From: Mycolicibacterium mageritense
GTDB lineage: Bacteria; Actinomycetota; Actinomycetes; Mycobacteriales; Mycobacteriaceae
Length of the DNA: 64,000 nucleotides
Reading direction: 5' to 3'
Assembly: GCF_010727475.1 (NCBI RefSeq)
Contig: NZ_AP022567.1
Span: forward strand, 2,108,001 to 2,172,000
Both the position numbers and the translations under genes were made by a program. Shown here in pieces: positions 50,897 through 59,587 of the stretch. Each line of letters starts with the position of its first letter. The stretch's first letter is position 1. Below the pieces are notes generated by a model. That model made no database searches, was not told where the DNA came from, and saw nothing but the letters and a program-made list of their open reading frames with translations.

Positions 50897-51497
50897 GGTG
50901 ACCTTCCGATGGCGCCGGAGCACTGCCGACGCCTGGTTCGAACACCGCGAGCGCGAAACGAGCGGGCTTCTTGTGGGAGTTTGTATAGGAGTGGTCGACG
51001 TCGCCGGGGAACGCGACGGCATCCCCGATGCCGAGCTCGATCTTCTGGCCGTCGACGTCGACCGTGATCGCGCCGTCGAGCACATGCACCAGTTCTTTGG
51101 TGCCCGCGGCGTGCGCTTCACTGGCGTGCTGGTCCCCCGGCCCCAAGGACCAGTCCCACAACTCGACGACGTTCGGCGGCGTGGTGCCGGCCACCAGCAC
51201 ACCGCGCCCGCCGGCCGCACCGCTCCACAACTCGGCGCCGCCGCCGCTGCGGGTAACCTTGACGGCCTTCGGTTCCGGCGGCTCCACCAGTGCGGGCAAT
51301 CCGACACCGAGCGCATCACTGAGCCGAAGAAGCGTCCCCACACTGGGATTGACCGCACCCTGTTCGACACTGACCACCATGCGCCGGCTCACCGACGCCG
51401 CGTCGGCGAGCTGGTCCAATGTCCAGCCCCGCGCCTGGCGCTCCTGCTTGACCCGTGCGCCGATCGCGCTCGCGAGCTTGGCAGCCTCGATGTCCAC
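50889..51497 (-). CDS. XRE-cupin transcriptional regulator
   Basis: A 202-residue regulator. The N-terminal Xre-type helix-turn-helix covers about residues 15-70 (WTLDQLADAASVSRRMVVSVEQG), and a C-terminal cupin lies near 120-190 (LVHVLDGAITVDVDGQKIELGIGDAVAFPGDVDHSY in part). TATAGT on the minus strand (51510-51505) is seven bases before GTG 51497, so that start is preferred as leaderless; GTG 51506 is the alternative. It heads an operon with B3/B4, PaiB and EamA genes. The cupin would bind the inducing metabolite. Half-sites TGCACT/GCACTA repeated around 51500-51535 may be its operators. Confidence 0.85.
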   Translation of the reverse strand: MDIEAAKLASAIGARVKQERQARGWTLDQLADAASVSRRMVVSVEQGAVNPSVGTLLRLSDALGVGLPALVEPPEPKAVKVTRSGGGAELWSGAAGGRGVLVAGTTPPNVVELWDWSLGPGDQHASEAHAAGTKELVHVLDGAITVDVDGQKIELGIGDAVAFPGDVDHSYTNSHKKPARFALAVFEPGVGSAPAPSEGHHG

Positions 51498-51591
51498 GTA
51501 GTGCACTATAACGCACTATTGGTGCACTGCATACCTCGCTTCCGACACAGTGATCTCGCGGCGGGGAGCGTCTGCGCAGTACGGTGGTGTC

Positions 51592-52179
51592 GTGACCCGT
51601 TTTGCCGATCATGCAGTGAGATGGTCGCCGCGGGAGGCCGAACTGCTGGCGGTGACGCTGCAACTGCTGCAAGAGCACGGCTACGACGGCTTGACACTGG
51701 ATGCCGTGGCCGCAACGGCGCGCGCCAGCAAGGCAACGGTGTACCGCCGCTGGCCCACCAAGGCCGAACTGGTGTTGGCCGCGTTCATCGAAGGCATCCG
51801 CCAGGTCGCGGTGGCGCCCGAGACCGGCACCCTGCGCGGAGATCTCCTGCAGATCGGCGCCGTCATCTGCGAGCAGGCACAGACTCATGCCGGCACCATC
51901 CGCGCTGTGCTGGTTGAGGTTTCACGCAATCCGGCGCTCAACGAGGTCATGCAGCACCAGTTCCTGGATCAGCGCAGGGCCGTGATCCAGCACATCCTGG
52001 GACAGGCGGTCGACCGCGGCGAGATCGAGGCCACCGCGGTTAGCGAAGACCTGTGGGATCTGTTCCCCGGCTATCTGATCTTCCGGACGATCTTGTCGAA
52101 TCGCGCTCCGAGCGAACACACTGTGCGCGCCCTCGTCGATGACGTGATGATCCCGAGCCTCACTCGACCCATGGGCTAG
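51592..52179 (+). CDS. TetR family regulator
   Basis: A 195-residue TetR protein with a typical helix-turn-helix (LTLDAVAATARASKATVYRRW) and the TetR_C-type ligand domain common in actinobacteria (ending FRTILSNRAPSEHTVRALVDDV). GTG 51592 lies six bases after TACGGT (51580-51585), so the mRNA is probably leaderless. It is divergent from the XRE-cupin operon by about 95 bp and could regulate it or NhaA, but no operator was identified. Confidence 0.83.
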   Translation: MTRFADHAVRWSPREAELLAVTLQLLQEHGYDGLTLDAVAATARASKATVYRRWPTKAELVLAAFIEGIRQVAVAPETGTLRGDLLQIGAVICEQAQTHAGTIRAVLVEVSRNPALNEVMQHQFLDQRRAVIQHILGQAVDRGEIEATAVSEDLWDLFPGYLIFRTILSNRAPSEHTVRALVDDVMIPSLTRPMG

Positions 52180-52211
52180 CGGATGACCATCAATCAGATC
52201 CCGAATCGTTT

Positions 52212-53555
52212 CTATGTTCCTCTTCTGGATCCGCCGGACTCCTCGAATACATCGGGCATGCCGTCGCGATTGTGATCGAGCGCTTCCTGCGCACATACCT
52301 TGCGATAGTGCCGGTTTCGCATCATCAATACGATTGAGGCGAGTAACGTCGAAACCACCGAACCGGTCAGTACGCCGACCTTGACGTGCGCATCGCGCTC
52401 GGTCCCGGCACCGAAGGCAAGATCGCCAATCAGCAGGGACACGGTGAATCCGATCCCTGCCAGCAAGGCCATGCCGAACACGTCGATCCAGCGCAAGTCA
52501 CTGTCCAGCCTTGCTCGAGTCACAGCGGACAGCACCCAGGTGGTGCCGAACACCCCAACGGCCTTACCCACCACAAGGCCTACCACTATGCCCATCGCAA
52601 CCGAATCACTTAGTGCGGTGGAGAAACCGGTAAAGCCGCCGACCGTCACTCCGGCGGCAAACAACGCGAAAACTGGTACGGCGACCCCAGCCGAGATCGG
52701 GCGGATACGGCGCTCGAAATACTCTGCCAGTCCCGGGCCCGCGTCGGGGCCGCCCGCGGCTTGGCTGCGCAAAACCGGCACGGTGAATCCCAACAGCACC
52801 CCCGCGACGGTGGCATGGATACCGGACTCGTGAACGAACGCCCACGTCGTGACCGCGAGCGGCAGCAGTATCCACCAGGACCGGACCCTCCGTTGGACAC
52901 AGACTGCGAACAACGCCAACGGGATAAGTGCGAACCCCAATGCGGCGAGATCCACGGTGTCGGTGTAGAACACAGCGATCACAGTGATTGCCAACAGGTC
53001 ATCGACAACAGCCAAGGTCAACAGGAACGTCCGCAGCGCGGCAGGCAAGTGCGTCGAGATCACCGCCAATACCGCGACCGCGAAGGCAATGTCGGTGGCG
53101 GTTGGGATCGCCCATCCACGTGTCGCCCCTTCACCGGCGGCCGCATTGAACGCTAGAAAGATCATAGCGGGCACGACCATTCCACCGAGCGCGGCGGCGA
53201 CAGGAAGCGCTGCGCGAGCGGGGTCGCGCAGGTCTCCCGCGACGAACTCGCGTTTCAGTTCCAGACCGACGACGAAGAAGAAGATCGCCAGCAATCCGTC
53301 TGCAGACCAGGTCGCCAACGTGAGGTCAAGATGCAGCCCGAGCCGGTCGGTCCCGAGCCGTAGCTGTCCCAGTTTGTCGTAGTACTCTGCCCACGGCGAA
53401 TTGGCCCATATCAAGGCTATAGCGGTAGCCAGCAGCAGCAATGCCCCGCCGACAGTTTCTTTGCGCAGGATGTCAGAAATGCGCGAAGTTTCCGACCACG
53501 ATCCACGAGCGAACAACGCACGCTTCGTCGCAAACTGTGATCGGTTGTCGGACAA
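52212..53555 (-). CDS. nhaA: Na+/H+ antiporter NhaA
   Basis: A 447-residue antiporter that expels Na+ in exchange for H+. The ion-binding aspartates are in LAVVDDLLAI, FVVGLELKREFVAGDL follows the first helices, and ATDIAFAVAVLAVI forms the NhaA crossover helix. The likely start is TTG 53555, which has a GAGG site; a TTG at 53576 is less likely. The C-terminus is extended and ends with DHNRDGMPDVFEE, a loop like a calcium-binding EF-hand. It is convergent with the TetR gene 32 bp away. Confidence 0.88.
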   Translation of the reverse strand: MSDNRSQFATKRALFARGSWSETSRISDILRKETVGGALLLLATAIALIWANSPWAEYYDKLGQLRLGTDRLGLHLDLTLATWSADGLLAIFFFVVGLELKREFVAGDLRDPARAALPVAAALGGMVVPAMIFLAFNAAAGEGATRGWAIPTATDIAFAVAVLAVISTHLPAALRTFLLTLAVVDDLLAITVIAVFYTDTVDLAALGFALIPLALFAVCVQRRVRSWWILLPLAVTTWAFVHESGIHATVAGVLLGFTVPVLRSQAAGGPDAGPGLAEYFERRIRPISAGVAVPVFALFAAGVTVGGFTGFSTALSDSVAMGIVVGLVVGKAVGVFGTTWVLSAVTRARLDSDLRWIDVFGMALLAGIGFTVSLLIGDLAFGAGTERDAHVKVGVLTGSVVSTLLASIVLMMRNRHYRKVCAQEALDHNRDGMPDVFEESGGSRRGT

Positions 53556-53889
53556 GCAAACACCTCGTCTGGTCAATTCCTACGAAGCACACGCGTTCTA
53601 TGCTGACGCCCGTGCTGCCGACCAGACTTCCCGGCACACCTGTAGGACAACCCTACCGCGCTCGCGAGCAGGTCGCGACCGTCGTGTGCACGCATACTGC
53701 ACACAACAGCCTGCGCTCAGAGCCGTGCATGCCGGTCGGGTCATGGGCGATCTATCGAGTACATCCTGCCGCACCAATGCCGACCACCGCCGCATGTGTC
53801 GACATTTGAGACCGCGACGGCAACGCGGCACCTCGGCAAGACAGGACAACGCAAGTACACCCTGGTCGTTAACTTGCGATCGGGACACC
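53556..53889. other. Intergenic region between nhaA and the kdpE remnant
   Basis: About 335 bp. Short reading frames occur on both strands but none has a start signal or protein-like composition. It may contain eroded sequence from the lost front of the response regulator, which I cannot recognise. Confidence 0.4.
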
Positions 53890-54168
53890 GGGCCCGTTTT
53901 TACGGAATCTTGACGGGCACACGATCCGCGCCGAAATCCACATGACCCAACCGAGTGGGGCATGCTCGAGATTCTGGTGCGCAATCGTGGGAGGCTCGTC
54001 GGACGCGAAGAGTTGTTGCGCGAGCTGTGGGGTACAGCCGCCCGACCGAACCAGATCCATCACCTTCGGGTGTACCTTGCACAGCTACGACGCAAACTCG
54101 AGGACGACCCGTCACGCCCTGTTCACCTGCTCACCGAATCCGGTATGGGCTATCGATTCGAGGTGTAA
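53890..54168 (+). pseudogene. kdpE: kdpE remnant: C-terminal DNA-binding domain only
   Basis: The sequence encodes the winged helix of the potassium-response regulator KdpE: LDGHTIRAEIHMT, then, after a one-base deletion in the run of C around 53942-53948, PTEWGMLEILVRNRGRLVGREELL (shown in part) through HLRVYLAQLRRKLEDD to GMGYRFEV and the stop at 54166-54168. The receiver domain is missing, and no kdpD or kdpFABC gene is next to it. A protein starting at ATG 53962 (68 residues) might still be made but would lack the front of the domain. Confidence 0.85.
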
Positions 54169-54186
54169 CCCTCTTCGCCGTTCGCG

Positions 54187-54945
54187 TCAGGTGTTCTTCG
54201 CAATGAACCGGCGAAACAGTGGCCACGCGATCACCAGGTTGTAGATGAGGCCGCCGAGCAGATACGGCCACCACACACCATGGTCAGACGCCACCCAGAA
54301 TGCCTTGGCTGCCCAATAAGGAGGCAGGACACCGAAGGCCAGGTTCCACGCCGAATCGATGAACCACGGCAGACAGGGCAGGCCGGCGATCAGCATGCCC
54401 AAGGCCCGCACCATCGCGATGCCTTGAATCTTGTTGCCCGCCACCGCGACGATCGCCAACAGGGTGACCACGGCGGACAATCCTGCGACCAGGCCGATCG
54501 GCAGCAGGGCCGGAATCAGCCCTGGTTCGAGGATGCCGCTGAGCGACATGGTGGCGACCACGTAGGCTGTGGTGACGAGCATGACCGTGCCGGCGCGGTA
54601 GCCGAAGAAGACCGAGAGCGGCACCGGGGTGACACGCAACGCGCTCAGCGTGCCCGCGTCGACCTCGTCGAGCACCAGAAAAGCCGCGAGTGCGCCCGCG
54701 ATGATGATGCTGGTCAGTAGGAGGAACGCGGTGAGCACCAACGGGTAGTACGGCACCAGGTCGAAGTCGTAGCGCCGGGATAAGAGGTCGGTCACCCGTG
54801 GGGTGAGCACCGCGACGCCGGTTGTCCAAATCACCGGCGCCACAACGAGCATCACCAACAGCGGGTCGCGATACGCTCCCCGGAGGTCGTTGAGGCCGAA
54901 CGCGGCGACCGCTTTGCCGACACGGACGGGAAGGACGCTGGTCAC
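54187..54945 (-). CDS. ABC transporter permease (second subunit)
   Basis: A 252-residue six-helix permease of the ABC-2 type (LLVMLVVAPVIWTTGVAV, LAAFLVLDEVDAGTLSALRVTPV, MLIAGLPCLPWFIDSAWN). The EVDAGTLSALRVTP element is the cytoplasmic coupling region of ABC-2 proteins. The GTG start overlaps the first permease stop by GTGA, so both are made together and would form a heterodimeric channel with the ATPase encoded at 55652-56554. The exported substrate is unknown. Confidence 0.83.
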   Translation of the reverse strand: MTSVLPVRVGKAVAAFGLNDLRGAYRDPLLVMLVVAPVIWTTGVAVLTPRVTDLLSRRYDFDLVPYYPLVLTAFLLLTSIIIAGALAAFLVLDEVDAGTLSALRVTPVPLSVFFGYRAGTVMLVTTAYVVATMSLSGILEPGLIPALLPIGLVAGLSAVVTLLAIVAVAGNKIQGIAMVRALGMLIAGLPCLPWFIDSAWNLAFGVLPPYWAAKAFWVASDHGVWWPYLLGGLIYNLVIAWPLFRRFIAKNT

Positions 54946-55655
54946 AGCACACCTGACCTTTCGATGACGTACCGGTCGAACATCACGCGGGCCACCCGGC
55001 CCAGCACCCCCAGACACACCAGCGGATAGACCAAGGCGTAGGTGATCTGACCGGTGGTCAGATTCACCTGGTCGAACGCGGCGCCCAGCAGCAGAAGTGG
55101 TCCCTGCGTGGGAATCACATAGAGCATCGGGTTCGGCCACAGGCCTGAGTAGAAGATCAACGGCGGGACGAGCATGATCGCCAAGGGGATGGTTGCCGTG
55201 AGAAACCAGTCGGTCACCGAGCTGAACGGCAGCGAGCTGAGGAATCCGACCACCAGCATCAGCAGGGTTCCCAAGATCACCCCGAGAACCAACGGCGCCG
55301 GACGGTAGTTCAGTCCGTCGGCGATGGTCGTCACCGCGACGGCCACGAACAGCGAAATGGCAACCAGCACAATAAGTTTGGCGGCCAGGTATTCCCAGAA
55401 CCGCAACGGCGTGCAGATGACGGCCCCGAGCGTGCGTTCCTGTTTCTCGAAGAACACCGTGGCGCCCACAAAAAAGAACCCGATGATCGCGATGTCGCCG
55501 ACAAGCACATAGGGCTCGGCAACCGGACGCAGGTTGTGCGGCATCGGCAACAGCACGGCCAGCCAGATCAACCCCGAGAAGATCCCGGCGTGCAGGAATT
55601 TCTGCCGGAACTGCAGCGTCAACTCCAACCGCAGCGCGGTAGCCAGCCTGGTCAT
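54942..55655 (-). CDS. ABC transporter permease (first subunit, fluoroquinolone-export-like)
   Basis: A 237-residue ABC-2 type permease with six predicted helices, including LVGDIAIIGFFFVGATVFFEKQERTLGAVICTPL, whose EKQERTLGAVICTP part is the coupling helix. The pair of small permeases with one ATPase resembles the mycobacterial Rv2686c-Rv2688c exporter linked to fluoroquinolone export, though I infer this from architecture only. The ATG at 55655 overlaps the ATPase stop by ATGA. Confidence 0.83.
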   Translation of the reverse strand: MTRLATALRLELTLQFRQKFLHAGIFSGLIWLAVLLPMPHNLRPVAEPYVLVGDIAIIGFFFVGATVFFEKQERTLGAVICTPLRFWEYLAAKLIVLVAISLFVAVAVTTIADGLNYRPAPLVLGVILGTLLMLVVGFLSSLPFSSVTDWFLTATIPLAIMLVPPLIFYSGLWPNPMLYVIPTQGPLLLLGAAFDQVNLTTGQITYALVYPLVCLGVLGRVARVMFDRYVIERSGVL

Positions 55656-56554
55656 GTGAGCCGCCGTCCCGTCACCTCGACGAAGACGTCGTCGAGGCTG
55701 GCTTCGCAACTGTGCATGGTCTCGATGTGATGCCGGCGCAGGACAGCGCGGAACTCTGGGTCATCGGCGAGCCCATCCATCGCGAACTCGACGGTGTCGA
55801 GCCTGCCCTCATCGTCGCGGTATTGCACCCGTACACGGCGCTTGCTGCGCGCGATCTTCAACTCGGCGGGGGTGTCGAGGGCGACGATGGCACCGTCGAC
55901 GACAAACGCCACCCGGTCACAGAGCTCCTCGGCGGTGGACATGTCGTGTGTGGTGAGGAATATGGTGCGCCCCTGGGCTTTCAGATCCAAGACGATGTCT
56001 TTGACGTTGCGGGCGTTGACCGGGTCCAGGCCTGATGTGGGCTCGTCGAGAAACAGCAGTTCCGGGTTGTTGATCAGCGACCGCGCAAACGTCAGCCGCA
56101 TCTGCATACCTTTGGAGTACTTGCCGACTCGCGTGTGCGCGGCATCGGTCAAGCCGACCGAATCGAGTAGCGCCATAGGGTCCGCGGTAGGCCCGTCATA
56201 GAGCGCGGCAAAGAACTGTAGATTCTCCAGCCCGGTCAGCTTTTGGTAGTGGTTGGGCAGTTCGAAGGACACGCCGACACGCTGGTAGTAGTCCGGCCCC
56301 CAGTCCAATGGGTCACGGCCCCACACGGTGGCCTGACCACCGTGCCCACGTAGCAGTCCTATCAGCAGCTTCTGCGTGGTGGATTTCCCGGCGCCGCTCG
56401 GCCCCAGGAAACCGAAGATCTCCCCGCGCCCAACGGTGAAGTCCATGCCCCTGATCGCGGGTTCGGTCCCCTTTGGATACGTGAAGGTCAGGTCGCGTAC
56501 GCAGATGACTTCGGTTGCGGTCTCTGAACGGACCACTGTCGGCACAATTGCCAT
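55652..56554 (-). CDS. ABC transporter ATP-binding protein
   Basis: A 300-residue ATPase driving the two downstream permeases. The Walker A motif is GPSGAGKST, the signature is YSKGMQMR, Walker B is LLFLDEPTSGLD and the switch His is in LTTHDMS. A DrrA-like C-terminal extension of about 80 residues follows. ATG 56554 fits the family. It is divergent from the MarR/GbsR-type gene, with a palindromic operator between, so the exporter is probably induced when that repressor binds a drug or metabolite. Confidence 0.88.
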   Translation of the reverse strand: MAIVPTVVRSETATEVICVRDLTFTYPKGTEPAIRGMDFTVGRGEIFGFLGPSGAGKSTTQKLLIGLLRGHGGQATVWGRDPLDWGPDYYQRVGVSFELPNHYQKLTGLENLQFFAALYDGPTADPMALLDSVGLTDAAHTRVGKYSKGMQMRLTFARSLINNPELLFLDEPTSGLDPVNARNVKDIVLDLKAQGRTIFLTTHDMSTAEELCDRVAFVVDGAIVALDTPAELKIARSKRRVRVQYRDDEGRLDTVEFAMDGLADDPEFRAVLRRHHIETMHSCEASLDDVFVEVTGRRLT

Positions 56555-56666
56555 GGGTGCCTCGGTCGCCTTTCGGTCAGCGCGGGCCGCCGACAATGCG
56601 ACGGGCACCGCGAACAGCGGTTTACACCTTTTCCGACCAGGCTTCCCGGAACACCACATACGACCG

Positions 56667-56682
56667 TACTAAACTTTCAGTA
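56667..56682. promoter_or_regulatory. Palindromic operator of the exporter/MarR divergent region
   Basis: TACTAAAC-TTTCAGTA is an inverted repeat with one mismatched pair, in an AT-rich spacer between the ABC exporter operon and the MarR/GbsR-type gene. Its size and position fit a MarR-family operator. Confidence 0.6.
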
Positions 56683-56716
56683 ATTTGTGAAGATAATTGG
56701 CATGGAGGAAATCCCG

Positions 56717-57193
56717 GTGTCGAAACCATCAGACGCGCAGCACGCCGCCGAACAACTCGCCTTGGTGCTCTCCAACAACGGATTACAGCGCATGACCGCC
56801 CGTGTACTGGCCACGTTGCTGTTCGCCGACCAACCCAGCGTGACCATGGGCGAGCTCACCGAAACGCTCACCGCCAGCGCCGGGGCGGTGTCAGGTGCTC
56901 TCAAGGTGCTGACCTCCGTGGGGCTCGCCGAACGGGTGCCCGTGCCGGGCAGCCGTCGTGATCACTTCCGGCTGCGCGACAACGCCTGGGCGCTGCTGTT
57001 CACGAACCAGAACGACACCATCGCGGCCATGCAGGCTGCCGCCGACGCCGGGATCGCCGCCACCAACCGTGACGGTCCCGCCCGCCAACGGCTGACCCAG
57101 ATGCGCGACTTCTATGCCTTCCTGATGGCTGAGATTCCGGCGATCTTGGACCGCTGGTACCAACACGGCAGCGATACCGAGCAGGGCCGCTGA
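56717..57193 (+). CDS. MarR/GbsR-type regulator
   Basis: A 158-residue winged-helix regulator (MTARVLATLLFADQPSVTMGELTETLTASAGAVSGALKVLTSVGLAERVPVPGSRRDHFRL, cited by span: residues about 25-95) followed by a helical dimerisation tail. The GTG at 56717 is preceded by GGAGGAA at the right spacing; in-frame ATG 56702 and GTG 56687 overlap that site and are less likely. It is divergent from the ABC exporter and probably represses it and itself through the palindrome between them. Confidence 0.83.
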   Translation: MSKPSDAQHAAEQLALVLSNNGLQRMTARVLATLLFADQPSVTMGELTETLTASAGAVSGALKVLTSVGLAERVPVPGSRRDHFRLRDNAWALLFTNQNDTIAAMQAAADAGIAATNRDGPARQRLTQMRDFYAFLMAEIPAILDRWYQHGSDTEQGR

Positions 57194-57283
57194 TCCGACG
57201 CGCTGGGTGTTAGGTTAGACGACGGTGCGCCGGGAAGCCTGGTCGGCAACGTCGTCATTCCTACGAAACCCGGAGCTTTCCGT

Positions 57284-58147
57284 ATGAACCGACCCGCCGC
57301 TCAGACCGCCATCGGGCCCATGGTGATTGTCGCCGCCGACCAGTACGAGCCTTCACCGTTGATCCGCGACCCGTGGGCCCGGCGCATGCTGCCCACCGGT
57401 GCACGGATGGCGGCAGGCGCCGCGCGGTTGTCCGTGGTGCGCCGTTCACTCATGGCGGCCACCGACAAGAAGTTCCACGGCGGCTGGGCCGGCTTCCTGT
57501 GTCGAAAGCGCTTCATCGACGACTGCCTCCGAGCTGCCGTCGGCGAAGGAATATCTGCTGTCGTCATCCTCGGCGCCGGTTATGACACACGCGCCTACCG
57601 CATGCCGGAACTGGCCGACATGCCCGTGTGCGAGGTCGATCTCCCGGACAACATCGCCGCCAAAACGGCCGCCGTGCAACGCTGTTTCGGTCGCGTGCCG
57701 ACCACCGTCACGCTGCTGCCCATGGACTTCGAAACCGCCGATCTGACCGCGCGGTTATCGAACACCGGCTTCAGCCGGGCCCAACCCATCTTCTATGTCT
57801 GGGAGGCTGTCACGCAGTACCTCACCGAGTCTGCGGTGCGTACCATCATGGACCACCTTGCCGGAGCGGCACCGGGCAGCGCTCTGGCGTTCACCTACGT
57901 GCGCAGGGACTTTCTCGACGGTCGCACGATGTACGGCGCCGAGAACGGCTATCACGACTTCGTGGTGAAACAGCAGTTGTGGAAGTTCGGCCTGGATCCC
58001 GACGACGTTGCGGAGTTTCTGGCCGAATACGGATGGCACCAACGCGAACAAGCCGGTTCGGACGAGTACACGGACCGCTATCTGGCCCCGGCCGGAAGGA
58101 ATCTGCCTGTGTCTCCGATCGAACGGGCGGTCTACGCCCTGTGCTGA
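57284..58147 (+). CDS. Class I SAM-dependent methyltransferase (TIGR00027/LCMT type)
   Basis: A 287-residue methyltransferase of the group widely expanded in mycobacteria. The SAM-binding loop is VVILGAGYDTRAYR, followed by VCEVDLPDNIAAKTAAV and FYVWEAVTQYLTE. The substrate is unknown for most members, although some methylate O-linked carboxyl groups. The ATG at 57284 has no strong ribosome binding site. It stands alone after the MarR-type gene. Confidence 0.87.
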   Translation: MNRPAAQTAIGPMVIVAADQYEPSPLIRDPWARRMLPTGARMAAGAARLSVVRRSLMAATDKKFHGGWAGFLCRKRFIDDCLRAAVGEGISAVVILGAGYDTRAYRMPELADMPVCEVDLPDNIAAKTAAVQRCFGRVPTTVTLLPMDFETADLTARLSNTGFSRAQPIFYVWEAVTQYLTESAVRTIMDHLAGAAPGSALAFTYVRRDFLDGRTMYGAENGYHDFVVKQQLWKFGLDPDDVAEFLAEYGWHQREQAGSDEYTDRYLAPAGRNLPVSPIERAVYALC

Positions 58148-58235
58148 CACGCAGACCCGTACCCCTTACCGCTCTCGGCGAGAAGCCTTGTGGGAGTATT
58201 TTTTCAGCTGACGGCGCGTCGGCTTCCCGCACGAA

Positions 58236-58868
58236 CTACATCTCGAGGTGTGCCCGACAAACTGCCGCGACGGCTTCGGAGTGTCCTGAGAGGTGGACCT
58301 GCGCGGCGGCTTGGCGCCCGAACAAGTACAGCAACAACTCACCAGGGGTGCCACTGAGCCGCGCAATGGGTTCGCCCGGGTGGACGTAGATCGATTCGTC
58401 TGTTCCGGCCCAGTCAATTTCAAGTCCGACCCCACTCAACCGGCGACACAAATAGCGGCTGCCGTGGCGGATGTTGCGCCACAGGGCGGCTTCGAACTCG
58501 GGCGACAGAACGCGCGGGCCCAACCCGTTGGCTCTGCGCACATCCTCGTGGTGAACGAAGAACTCGTTGAGGTTCGCTGTGCGACGGACGATCCCGAGGC
58601 GAAAGAACCCGGGCGGCGGGCCCGACCGGATCAGAGCGACAAGATCCTCGAACGTGTGCGACGTCGCCACTTCGATCCGGCGTCGCTCGGCAAAACGTTG
58701 GAACCGACCGGGAAGCACCAAACAAGGGCCGCCGATGCGGTCTCGTTCCCGCAGGACCAGATGGGCAGCAAGGCCGCACGCGGTCCAGCCTTTGATCAGC
58801 GTGGGCGCGTCTGCGCCCACTGCCTCGAACAGATCGCAGAGTTGGCGTCGTTCATGTATGTCGAACAT
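58236..58868 (-). CDS. TIGR03085-like mycothiol-dependent/DinB-fold protein
   Basis: A 210-residue protein of the actinobacterial TIGR03085 group, related to the mycothiol-dependent maleylpyruvate isomerase N-terminal fold: RRQLCDLFEAVGADAPTLIKGWTACGLAAHLVLRER at the start and NEFFVHHEDVRRANGLGPR with the metal-ligand histidines. ATG 58868 gives the usual family start; GTG 58880 is in frame. It is probably a metal-dependent thiol transferase or binding protein, with substrate unknown. Confidence 0.82.
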   Translation of the reverse strand: MFDIHERRQLCDLFEAVGADAPTLIKGWTACGLAAHLVLRERDRIGGPCLVLPGRFQRFAERRRIEVATSHTFEDLVALIRSGPPPGFFRLGIVRRTANLNEFFVHHEDVRRANGLGPRVLSPEFEAALWRNIRHGSRYLCRRLSGVGLEIDWAGTDESIYVHPGEPIARLSGTPGELLLYLFGRQAAAQVHLSGHSEAVAAVCRAHLEM

Positions 58869-58924
58869 AGGATCAGCCACGTCACCGTCCTGCCAACGAG
58901 CCCGCGATGCGAGAACATTCCGCG

Positions 58925-59587
58925 CTAGGTCATGCCTACGAAACGGTCGATGTCGTTGACGCGGCCGGTCACCAAAATAGTGTCGTCGTAGGCTAATTCG
59001 GTGTCGGCGGCGGCGTAAGTGAAGGGTTCGTCTCCGCTTTTCACCGCAACCACGGTGATACCGAACTTCGACCGTATCTTCGTTTGGCCGAGCGGGAGGC
59101 CGACAACGTAATGCGGCGGATGGATCTTGGCGATGGCAAAGTCGTCGTCGACCTGGAGATAATCCAGTAACTGCCCTGAGACGAGGTGAGCCACCCGCTC
59201 CCCGGCTTCGCGCTCGGGAAACACCACATGCGTGGCTCCTACGCGTTCGAGGATGCGGCCGTGGTGGGAGGTGATCGCTTTCGCCCAGACGTCCTCGACT
59301 TCGAGTTCAACGCGCGATGAGGTGATGAGGATGCTCGCCTCGATATCGGTGCCCACCGCCACCACGGCCCGATAGAACTCGTCGACCCCGAGCTCGCGAA
59401 GCGTGGCGATATCGGTGCAGTCGGCCGCCACCACCTGGGTGAGGTGCCCTGAGAGTCCCTGCACGACCTTGACGGATTCATCGATGGCCAGCACCTCCGT
59501 CCCGCGGCGGGTCAACTCCGACGCGATGGCGGTGCCGAATCGGCCGAGTCCGATGACAACTACCGGCTCGTTTCGCTGATCAGCCAA
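58925..59587 (-). CDS. trkA: TrkA/KtrA family potassium channel regulator
   Basis: A 220-residue RCK protein that gates K+ uptake by binding nucleotide. An N-terminal Rossmann fold has VVVIGLGRFGTAIASEL and a later AIDES, and the C-terminal TrkA_C domain begins about residue 140. The TTG start at 59587 overlaps the trkH stop by eight bases and has AAAGGA upstream. It should partner the membrane protein TrkH encoded just before it, but that gene is broken in this window, so TrkA may have no channel here or may serve another. Confidence 0.88.
   Translation of the reverse strand: MADQRNEPVVVIGLGRFGTAIASELTRRGTEVLAIDESVKVVQGLSGHLTQVVAADCTDIATLRELGVDEFYRAVVAVGTDIEASILITSSRVELEVEDVWAKAITSHHGRILERVGATHVVFPEREAGERVAHLVSGQLLDYLQVDDDFAIAKIHPPHYVVGLPLGQTKIRSKFGITVVAVKSGDEPFTYAAADTELAYDDTILVTGRVNDIDRFVGMT

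Noticed and set aside
53598..53984. 128-codon minus-strand frame left of the kdpE remnant
   Set aside because: It overlaps the remnant, has Cys/Arg-rich random composition and no start signals.
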